Assembly: GCA_030638105.1 (NCBI GenBank)
Contig: DAOWFF010000038.1
Span: forward strand, 1 to 19,056
Length of the DNA stretch: 19,056 nucleotides
Origin: an archaeon
GTDB lineage: Archaea > Nanobdellota > Nanobdellia > Pacearchaeales > GW2011-AR1
Direction: 5' to 3'
The first letter of the stretch is position 1; the number at the start of each line of letters is the position of its first letter. The notes under the pieces were generated by a model that was given only the letters and a program-made list of their open reading frames with translations, did no database searches and had not been told where the DNA came from. Position numbers and translations under genes: made by a program. Positions 14,297 to 19,056 of this stretch are shown here, piece after piece.

Positions 14297-14527
14297 TTAT
14301 TCTTTCTTTTCTTCTTTTTTCTTACCCTCAAATTCAGAGTAATGACATTTTCCGCAATAAGCTCTTCCATTAGAAATCATTAAAAATATTCCTGGTCCGC
14401 ATCTTGGGCAAAATCTTTCTCTTGTAATTTTGTCGCCGTCAATTTTATACTTAGAATATTTTTTGCTCGTCGGTTTATTTTTGTGCGGTTTTTTACCTTT
14501 CTTGATTGATTTTTTTCCTTCAGCCAT
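14297..14527 (-). CDS. rps27ae: Small-subunit ribosomal protein eS31 (S27Ae)
   Basis: A 76-residue zinc-binding ribosomal protein. The core RFCPRCGPGIFLM and AYCGKCHYSEF supply Cys40, Cys43, Cys58 and Cys61 as a C4 zinc site; flanking Lys-rich ends bind rRNA. In eukaryotes it is fused to ubiquitin; the archaeal form is free, as here. It is the last gene of the operon, and its ATG immediately follows the eS24 stop codon (TAAATG). The pairing with eS24 and Spt4 is a conserved archaeal gene order. Confidence 0.95.
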   Translation of the reverse strand: MAEGKKSIKKGKKPHKNKPTSKKYSKYKIDGDKITRERFCPRCGPGIFLMISNGRAYCGKCHYSEFEGKKKEEKKE

Positions 14528-14824
14528 TTATTGCGACTCCTTTTTTACTTCTTGTTTTTTTGAATTTGACGAATTAATCATTTCTATATCTCTGTCTTTT
14601 TTTGAGGAATAAATATTAACATTAATTGTAAAATTTTTTGAGCCAAACTTTCCTGAGATTTTTTTTATTTTTATTTTTTCTGGTTCAGTAGAAAATTTTT
14701 CGCAAATCAATTTTTCAACATCTTCATGACTTGGCGTGATTTCTGCATCAACACTTATCTGAATTTCTTTTCTTTTGAACAAAGGATTTTCCTGTTCATT
14801 TATTATTTTAAAATTTTCAATCAT
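14528..14824 (-). CDS. rps24e: Small-subunit ribosomal protein eS24
   Basis: A 98-residue eS24. ENPLFKRKEIQISVDAEITP and a PEKIKIKKISGKFGSKNF segment are the typical core, followed by a poorly conserved charged tail. Length is normal for archaea. It overlaps the upstream spt4 stop as ATGA and abuts eS31 directly, so it is translationally coupled on both sides. Confidence 0.93.
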   Translation of the reverse strand: MIENFKIINEQENPLFKRKEIQISVDAEITPSHEDVEKLICEKFSTEPEKIKIKKISGKFGSKNFTINVNIYSSKKDRDIEMINSSNSKKQEVKKESQ

Positions 14825-15009
14825 CTTACTTTAACAGCGTAATTCCCTTTGCTGGTTATTTTTAATTTTTTAGCAATCTCGGACTTCTCAGGATCCACCA
14901 CAAAAATTCTTCCCTTGAAACTGTCTGTTGATTCCTTGGCGTCACATTTAGGACATTTGTCCCCTTCTTCATAAATTTTCTTGCAAATCTTACATGCTTT
15001 TGATTTCAT
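14821..15009 (-). CDS. spt4: Transcription elongation factor Spt4 (RpoE'')
   Basis: A 62-residue zinc-finger protein, Spt4, which binds Spt5 and stimulates processive elongation by the archaeal polymerase. Cys6, Cys9, Cys19 and Cys22 (CKIC and CPKC) form the zinc site, and KGRIFVVDPEKSEIAKKL is the characteristic Spt5-contact region. It overlaps genes on both sides by ATGA. Its position just downstream of rpo7 is the usual archaeal arrangement, apart from the small gene inserted between them. Confidence 0.93.
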   Translation of the reverse strand: MKSKACKICKKIYEEGDKCPKCDAKESTDSFKGRIFVVDPEKSEIAKKLKITSKGNYAVKVR

Positions 15010-15191
15010 TTTAAATTCCTCCCTAAGGAGATAAAATGTTCTTCAACTACCTCTCCGTTTTCTTTATTAAAAATTATGTATTTTTCATTTCCTTTTGAAT
15101 CTTTTCCTAATAAAAAATGATCTCCATCAAATCCTTTTGTGTGGCATATAACTTCTTCATACCTGTCTAATTCTTCTTTTCGAATTTTCAT
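15006..15191 (-). CDS. 61-residue protein of unknown function in the rpo7-spt4 operon
   Basis: I do not recognise this protein. It is 61 residues, soluble, acidic to neutral, with a beta-rich look (EEVICHTKGFDGDHFLLGKD, EKYIIFNKENGEVVEEHF). It shares 4-nt ATGA overlaps with both rpo7 and spt4, which strongly supports that it is a real gene made in step with them. In many archaea rpo7 and spt4 are adjacent, so an extra small protein here may be specific to this lineage and could act in transcription or ribosome assembly; that is inference. Confidence 0.75.
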   Translation of the reverse strand: MKIRKEELDRYEEVICHTKGFDGDHFLLGKDSKGNEKYIIFNKENGEVVEEHFISLGRNLK

Positions 15192-15793
15192 TTTTTCTTC
15201 TTGCCTCCTTTGACTTCTTTTTTTTCTTCTCTTGCTAATTTTTGTGCGACTTTTTGTTTTTTCATTTGGTCTTCTTTAATCCAATCCAATTTTCCCAAAC
15301 CAGGTTGTCTCATTGTTAGCCCTATTTTTGGTTCGTCTCCTTTATGACTGAGTGCTACAATTCTTGCTAAACATAAGTCCCCTTGTTTAAGATTTCTTTT
15401 GCTTGTTTTTCCCTGAAGTGAATTTGCCTTGCTGAAACTTACATAATCGTCCATTGTCTGACTGATGTGAATCATTCCTCTCATAGAGCCCATGTCAATA
15501 AACGCACCGAAAGTTGTGATTTCCGAAATTATCCCGAAAGTTAATTCCTGAAGATTTGATTTCCAGACAAGAAGTTTGAATTTTGAATTGTAATAAACTG
15601 CTCCGTCTCCTGGAATGATTATTCCTTCGCCGACGCTGAGAATTTCAATAACAGAAATTACTTTTCCTAAGTCTTTATCATAATAATTTTCGTAGGTCTC
15701 TCTAAGTTGTTTGTCAACAGCTTCGGAAGTAGGCAAACCAAACAATCTTGGCTCTACTCTTATGTGGTCTTCAACTTCAGTTAGATAAAACAT
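15188..15793 (-). CDS. rpoE: RNA polymerase subunit Rpo7 (RpoE')
   Basis: A 201-residue Rpo7, the stalk subunit that with Rpo4 binds nascent RNA and helps open complex formation. The N-terminal tip domain (MFYLTEVEDHIRVEPRLFG, then GKVISVIEILSVGEGIIIPGDGAVYY) is followed by an S1-type RNA-binding domain from about residue 85 (FGIISEITTFGAFIDMGSMR, then MIHISQ) and a Lys-rich C-terminal extension. It overlaps the next gene by ATGA. A 42-nt gap separates it from the upstream PIN gene, with which it is probably co-transcribed, since the TATA-like TTTATAAA adjoining its ATG is too close to serve it. Confidence 0.95.
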   Translation of the reverse strand: MFYLTEVEDHIRVEPRLFGLPTSEAVDKQLRETYENYYDKDLGKVISVIEILSVGEGIIIPGDGAVYYNSKFKLLVWKSNLQELTFGIISEITTFGAFIDMGSMRGMIHISQTMDDYVSFSKANSLQGKTSKRNLKQGDLCLARIVALSHKGDEPKIGLTMRQPGLGKLDWIKEDQMKKQKVAQKLAREEKKEVKGGKKKK

Positions 15794-15835
15794 TTTATAA
15801 AAATTAGAGTAAGAATTGGTTTAAAAGTTCTTTGG

Positions 15836-16207
15836 TTACGCGATTTCTAATTTCTTTTTCCCGCGAATTATTAGTTTAGAATTTTTTAATTTCTTTTTAA
15901 GTTCTCTGTCAAGAGTCGCCACAATAACGCTTTTGTTTTTTTTCGCAAATTCAACTAATCCATCATCAACATACTCTGATTCAAGTTCAATTTTTTTAAA
16001 GTCGCTGGTTTTTAAAATTTCCAAAGCCAATTCCGCTTTTTTTTTAATATGGAATTTCTTTTTTGAATTAGCGACTTTCTCAATTTCATTTATTACCTGC
16101 GTCGGAATCAAGACCCGCAAACCAATTAATTTTATTTCTTCAAAAAAATCAATTTTTTGTTTTACGCAACTGATTATAAAACTTGAATCCAAGATTACTT
16201 TTTTCAT
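15836..16207 (-). CDS. PIN-domain nuclease (archaeal Fcf1/VapC9-like)
   Basis: A 123-residue PIN domain. Asp7 (VILDSSFII), a central Glu (VINEIEKVA), Asp near 83 (DDGLVEFA) and Asp near 99 (VATLDRELKKKL) give the expected acidic metal-binding set. A PIN protein of this type next to rpo7 is a conserved archaeal arrangement, often with eIF2-gamma nearby, and its relatives resemble eukaryotic Fcf1/Utp24, a pre-rRNA processing nuclease. I therefore prefer an RNA-processing role to a VapC toxin; no antitoxin gene is adjacent. It is the first gene of the operon and appears leaderless. Confidence 0.85.
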   Translation of the reverse strand: MKKVILDSSFIISCVKQKIDFFEEIKLIGLRVLIPTQVINEIEKVANSKKKFHIKKKAELALEILKTSDFKKIELESEYVDDGLVEFAKKNKSVIVATLDRELKKKLKNSKLIIRGKKKLEIA

Positions 16208-16227
16208 ATTTTAACTAAATAAAAAGC

Positions 16228-16236
16228 GTATAAAAA
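16228..16236. promoter_or_regulatory. TATA element that may serve both divergent operons
   Basis: GTATAAAAA lies 25 nt from the PIN gene ATG at 16207 on the minus strand, the leaderless distance. Read on the plus strand, the same element predicts a start near 16258 and a leader of about 15 nt for the gene at 16273, containing the Shine-Dalgarno-like GAGGT at 16265-16269. No second clear TATA box is seen in the 65-bp gap. Confidence 0.5.
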
Positions 16237-16264
16237 GTTAACATTTATTAAGTTGGTTTCCCAA

Positions 16265-16269
16265 GAGGT
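16265..16269 (+). promoter_or_regulatory. Shine-Dalgarno-like GAGGT
   Basis: GAGGT ends three bases before the ATG at 16273. It is unusual in this window, where most first genes look leaderless, and supports this start codon. Confidence 0.5.
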
Positions 16270-16272
16270 AAC

Positions 16273-16833
16273 ATGAAAGAAATTGAAAATATTTTGGGGA
16301 TTTTTGAGGCAACAAAACTGGCGATTAAAGACGGCGATTCAATCAAGTTGAAGGAATTGAGCGACAAGACAATTCATGATGCATCTATTTCACAGGATTC
16401 AAATAGCGTTGCTGTTGCAGTTGTGATTTATTCTTTGAGTAAAATTGTTGAAAGAAAAAGATATCAAAAATATCCTGGCTGGGAAAAATTTAAAAAAACA
16501 ATAATTACTGCAATTGATAATTCAATAGTTGCTCTTAAAAAAAATGACGACGAGATGTTTAAGAAAAAACTGGAATTAATCAGAAATTCAATTAGTAAAT
16601 TGTCTGGTAAATTGAAAAAATATATTCAGGAAGTTTTTAGGAGAGCGAGCATAAACAAAGCATCAAGAATTTATGAGCATGGAATTTCAATGGAAAAGAC
16701 CGCGAAACTTTTGGGGATTACAATGTGGGAACTTGCAAATTATGCTGGACAAACTGGAATTTCCGATGTGCCGTTAGGAAAAACTTTAGATGTTAAATCA
16801 AGAATTAAATTGGCAGAGGAAATTTTTTCATGA
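16273..16833 (+). CDS. Helical protein with C-terminal helix-turn-helix, partner of PIN protein
   Basis: A 186-residue, mostly helical protein. The C-terminal stretch ISMEKTAKLLGITMWELANY resembles the helix-turn-helix of UPF0175-type antitoxins, where a similar segment occurs in proteins paired with PIN (DUF3368) toxins. The N-terminal 130 residues are helical repeats of unknown fold, much longer than in UPF0175. The stop overlaps the PIN gene start as ATGA, so the two are produced together. The pair may be a toxin-antitoxin-like or RNA-processing unit; I cannot tell which. Confidence 0.75.
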   Translation: MKEIENILGIFEATKLAIKDGDSIKLKELSDKTIHDASISQDSNSVAVAVVIYSLSKIVERKRYQKYPGWEKFKKTIITAIDNSIVALKKNDDEMFKKKLELIRNSISKLSGKLKKYIQEVFRRASINKASRIYEHGISMEKTAKLLGITMWELANYAGQTGISDVPLGKTLDVKSRIKLAEEIFS

Positions 16834-17525
16834 AAACTGATAATGAAAACAAAGTAATAATTTTTGACGCAAGCACTTTGATAAGTTTTGCAATGAATGG
16901 ATTGTTTGAAGAATTTAAAAATTTGAAAAAAATTTTTAAAGGGAAATTTATAATAACAAAAGATGTTAAAAGAGAAATTATTGACAAGCCGATTACTATA
17001 AAAAGGTTTAAACTTGAAGCACTTAAACTTAAGCAACTTGTTGACGAAAAAATTCTTGAGATGCCTGATTCTTTGGGGGTAACTGATAAAGAAATTTCAG
17101 ATAAATGTAATGAAATTTTGAGTATTGCAAACAACACATTTTCTGGAAGAGGAGAGAATATTAAAATAGTGAGTGTCGGAGAAATTTCCTGTTTAGGATT
17201 AAGCAAAATTTTAAATGAAAAAGGTGTGAGAAATGTCGTCGCTGTTGATGAAAGAACAACCAGAATGTTAGGAGAAAAGCCAGAAAGTTTGGAAAAATTG
17301 CTGAGGAAAAAACTGCACACAAAAATAATTTCTAAAAAAGAAAATTTTAAATTTTTCAGAGGTTTTAATTTTGTCCGTTCATCTGAATTAATTTATATTG
17401 CATATAAGAAAAAACTTATTGAGTTAAAAAATGGAATGGTTTTGGATGCTTTGCTCTGGGCATTGAAATATAAAGGTTGTGCAATTTCAGGGGATGAGAT
17501 TGAAGAAATTAAAAAACTGAAATAA
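16830..17525 (+). CDS. Large PIN-domain protein
   Basis: A 231-residue protein with a PIN fold. Asp13 (VIIFDASTLISFAM), Glu49 (KDVKREIIDK), Glu118 (VSVGEISCLGLS) and Asp140 (VVAVDERTTRMLGEKPE) match the acidic cluster that binds metal in PIN nucleases. It is nearly twice the size of typical VapC toxins; the C-terminal 70 residues (FVRSSELIYIAYKKKLIELK onward) are an extra helical part. Coupling to the helix-turn-helix gene upstream suggests that protein binds and controls it. The substrate is probably RNA by family, but is not shown here. Confidence 0.8.
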   Translation: MKTDNENKVIIFDASTLISFAMNGLFEEFKNLKKIFKGKFIITKDVKREIIDKPITIKRFKLEALKLKQLVDEKILEMPDSLGVTDKEISDKCNEILSIANNTFSGRGENIKIVSVGEISCLGLSKILNEKGVRNVVAVDERTTRMLGEKPESLEKLLRKKLHTKIISKKENFKFFRGFNFVRSSELIYIAYKKKLIELKNGMVLDALLWALKYKGCAISGDEIEEIKKLK

Positions 17526-17540
17526 GAAAGAATTAAAAAT

Positions 17541-17550
17541 CATATATTTC
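17541..17550 (+). promoter_or_regulatory. TATA-like element of the tRNA-Trp gene
   Basis: CATATATTTC lies just over 10-20 nt upstream of the first tRNA base, an acceptable distance for a short 5' leader removed by RNase P. Confidence 0.4.
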
Positions 17551-17561
17551 TAATAATTTTA

Positions 17562-17632
17562 GGGTGCATAGTTCATTGTTAGAATATCGGTCTCCAGAAC
17601 CGAAGAGGAGGGTTAGATTCCCTCTGTGCCCA
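17562..17632 (+). tRNA. tRNA-Trp (anticodon CCA), intronless, with altered elbow pair
   Basis: A full cloverleaf folds by eye. The acceptor stem pairs 17562-17568 with 17625-17631 (two G-U pairs), the D stem GTTC pairs with GAAT, the anticodon stem TCGGT pairs with ACCGA around loop CTCCAGA, and the T stem GAGGG pairs with CCCTC. The discriminator is A (17632) and CCA is not encoded. The anticodon CCA is at 17594-17596. There is no intron, although many archaeal tRNA-Trp genes have one. The D loop is ATTGTTA and the T loop TTAGATT: G18 and T55 are kept, but position 19 is T and position 56 is A, in place of the near-universal G19-C56. Position 15 is T and 48 is G, also unlike the usual Levitt pair. 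T-rich sequence at 17634 probably ends transcription. Confidence 0.9.
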
Positions 17633-17650
17633 TATTTTTCCTACAAAACA

Positions 17651-17682
17651 TTTATAAACACATATGAACTAAAATTCATATG
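17651..17682 (+). promoter_or_regulatory. TATA box plus perfect palindromic operator of the ArsR-type regulator
   Basis: TTTATAAA (17651-17658) is about 25 nt before the ATG at 17680. Directly after it, CATATGAA (17661-17668) and TTCATATG (17675-17682) form a perfect 8-bp inverted repeat with a 6-nt spacer that ends inside the start codon. A dimeric winged-helix repressor bound here would block both RNA polymerase and the start site. Autoregulation by the downstream ArsR-type protein is the likely reading. Confidence 0.75.
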
Positions 17683-17991
17683 AAATCAAATTCAAATAAC
17701 ACCTACCATGTGTTTTTTACAAATCTTGCTAATCCTTTGAAAATAAATATTATCATAAATCTTAAGGAAAAAGAAAAAAATGTTACTGAACTTTCTAAAG
17801 AACTAAATGTTGAGCAGAGCAAAATTTCTCACGCATTGTCTTCTTTAAAATGTTGTAATATTGTTCAGGCAAAGCAAAAAGGAAAACAAAGAATTTATTT
17901 TCTGAATAAAAAAACAATTATTCCAATGTTAAAATTAATTGACAAACATGCTCAAAATTTTTGCAGAGGAAAATGTTTGGAGTGTAAATAA
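17680..17991 (+). CDS. ArsR-family regulator with C-terminal CX3CX2C motif
   Basis: A 103-residue winged-helix protein: FFTNLANPLKINIIINL is the first helix pair, VTELSKELNVEQSKISHALS the recognition helix-turn-helix, and KGKQRIYFLNK the wing, as in ArsR/SmtB regulators. It ends with CRGKCLEC, giving Cys95, Cys99 and Cys102, and also has Cys58 and Cys59 right after the recognition helix. These could bind a metal or an Fe-S cluster. It overlaps the cysteine desulfurase start (TAATG), so it is likely to control sulfur mobilisation or Fe-S assembly, a role filled by IscR or SufR in bacteria; that link is inference. Confidence 0.85.
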   Translation: MKSNSNNTYHVFFTNLANPLKINIIINLKEKEKNVTELSKELNVEQSKISHALSSLKCCNIVQAKQKGKQRIYFLNKKTIIPMLKLIDKHAQNFCRGKCLECK

Positions 17992-19056
17992 TGAAAAAAA
18001 TTTATTTTGATAATGCAGCGACGACAAAAGTTGATGAGAATGTCTTGAAAGCAATGATGCCTTATTTTTCTGAAAAATATGGAAACGCTTCTTCACAGCA
18101 TTTGATTGGAAACGAGGCGAAAAATGCTTTGGAAAAAAGCAGGAAGATAATTGCAAAATCAATCGGTGCAAGTAGCAGGGAAATTATTTTTACTTCTGGC
18201 GGAACTGAATCAAATAATTTTGCGTTGAAAGGTTTGTTTTTTGAAAATTATCCTGAAAAAAATCACATTGTTACGACGAGGATAGAACATGATTGTGTTT
18301 TGAACGCATGCAAATGGCTTGAAACACAAGGAGCAAAAGTTACTTATCTTAATGTTGATGACGAAGGTTTTGTTGATTTGAAAAATTTGAAAGATGCGAT
18401 TACAGATAAAACAATTATTGTGTCGGTTATTCACGGCAATAATGAAATTGGAACAATGCAGGATTTAGAATCAATCGGAAAAATATGCAAGGAAAAAAAT
18501 GTTTTGTTTCATACAGATGCGTGTCAGAGTTTTACAAAATTTCTGATGGATGTTAAAAAATTAAATCTTGATTTGGTAACTTTAAACTCGCACAAAATTC
18601 ACGGACCAAAAGGTGTTGGAGCTTTGTATCTTCGGGAAGGTGTTAAAATAAATCCTTTAATTCACGGCGGAGGGCATGAAAAAAATTTGAGAAGTGGGAC
18701 AGAAAACATTTCTGGAATTGTGGGATTTGCAAAAGCAGTTGAAGTTTCTAATTCACACCGCTCGGTGTACCCCAAATTGCGGAGTACGGGGGCAAAAGAT
18801 GCAGAAAAAATTACTGAATTAAGAGACAAATTAATCGCTGGAATTCTGCAAATTAAAAATGTAAAACTTAATGGTCCTGTTAAAAATCGGCTCTGCAATA
18901 ATGTTAATGTTTCTTTCAATGATGTTGAAGGAGAATCAGTCGGAGGGTATTTAGAAAGTTTCGGGATTTACACATCCACTGGCTCTGCATGTGCCTCGCA
19001 TTCTTTAGAACCGAGCCATGTTTTAAAAGCAATCGGGCTTTCATTGATTCAGTCAA
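17991..19056 (+). CDS. iscS: Cysteine desulfurase (IscS/NifS family), 3'-truncated by window edge
   Basis: A PLP enzyme that converts cysteine to alanine and passes the sulfur, as a persulfide, to Fe-S cluster or tRNA thiolation pathways. 355 codons are present and the frame runs off the window; the family is usually about 380-400 residues. YFDNAATT starts the protein. His100 (RIEHDCV), Asp176 and Gln179 (HTDACQS) and Lys202 (NSHKIHGPKG) are the PLP-site residues, and Cys334 in TGSACASHSLEPSHVL is the persulfide cysteine in a long class I loop. The start overlaps the regulator stop. Between the conserved KAVE and LRD segments about eight more residues than usual occur, encoded by a GC-rich palindromic stretch (18754-18793). 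Confidence 0.93.
   Translation, partial: MKKIYFDNAATTKVDENVLKAMMPYFSEKYGNASSQHLIGNEAKNALEKSRKIIAKSIGASSREIIFTSGGTESNNFALKGLFFENYPEKNHIVTTRIEHDCVLNACKWLETQGAKVTYLNVDDEGFVDLKNLKDAITDKTIIVSVIHGNNEIGTMQDLESIGKICKEKNVLFHTDACQSFTKFLMDVKKLNLDLVTLNSHKIHGPKGVGALYLREGVKINPLIHGGGHEKNLRSGTENISGIVGFAKAVEVSNSHRSVYPKLRSTGAKDAEKITELRDKLIAGILQIKNVKLNGPVKNRLCNNVNVSFNDVEGESVGGYLESFGIYTSTGSACASHSLEPSHVLKAIGLSLIQS
18754..18793 (+). repeat. GC-rich palindromic segment read in frame within the cysteine desulfurase gene
   Basis: ACACCGCTCGGTGT (18755-18768) is a perfect inverted repeat. It is followed by GTAC (18767-18770) and GTAC (18784-18787), which pair with inner CC/GG around an AAATTGC core, and by CCCC (18770-18773) opposite GGGG (18788-18792). 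The stretch is far more GC-rich than the gene around it and uses codons (CGC, TCG, CCC, CGG, ACG, GGG) that are scarce nearby. It encodes about 14 residues, SHRSVYPKLRSTGA. Confidence 0.7.

Noticed and set aside
15836..16207. VapC toxin of a toxin-antitoxin pair
   Set aside because: There is no adjacent antitoxin gene, and the position before rpo7 is a conserved archaeal arrangement for a housekeeping PIN protein.

Overview
This window looks like part of the chromosome of a small-genome archaeon, most likely a DPANN lineage of the Pacearchaeota/Woesearchaeota type. That placement is inferred from AT-rich DNA, archaeal RNA polymerase subunits, an archaeal NusA with two KH domains, Spt4, eS24 and eS31, and many leaderless genes with a TATA box about 25 nt before the start codon. 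RpoB is a single unsplit protein. RpoA is also one polypeptide, joining the parts that most archaea encode as separate A' and A'' genes.

Layout. Positions 1-10824 hold the conserved cluster rpoB-rpoA-nusA-rpsL-rpsG, broken up by accessory genes. After rpoA come a HEPN/MNT pair, a four-helix membrane protein and a DUF4258/DUF2283 pair. A helical protein of unknown function sits between nusA and rpsL, and a small membrane-anchored protein between rpsL and rpsG. Positions 10825-13102 carry a radical SAM gene with a cobalamin-binding-type N-terminus and a RelB/RelE-type module. scpA follows on the minus strand, then an intergenic stretch with a likely small RNA gene. Positions 14297-16207 (minus) form an operon: PIN nuclease, rpo7, a 61-residue unknown, spt4, eS24, eS31, mostly coupled by ATGA overlaps. 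From 16273 the plus strand holds a helix-turn-helix/PIN pair, tRNA-Trp, an ArsR-type regulator and a cysteine desulfurase cut by the window end.

The most unusual signal is duplication of the 3' ends of essential genes. The last 43 nt of rpoA recur exactly 1116 bp downstream, past the HEPN/MNT pair. The last 16 nt of rpsG recur exactly 1833 bp downstream, as the end of the radical SAM gene. Both accessory modules therefore sit between an essential gene's own tail and a copy of it, as expected if cassettes insert at gene 3' ends while leaving the gene intact. No integrase is encoded here, so any enzyme would act in trans.

Other points of note are a GC-rich palindromic segment read in frame through the cysteine desulfurase, a tRNA-Trp in which the universal G19-C56 elbow pair appears as U19-A56, an ArsR-type regulator with a C-terminal CX3CX2C motif and a perfect operator palindrome over its start codon, and a candidate RNA with two mutually exclusive hairpins. 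Four toxin-antitoxin-like pairs occur in 19 kb.
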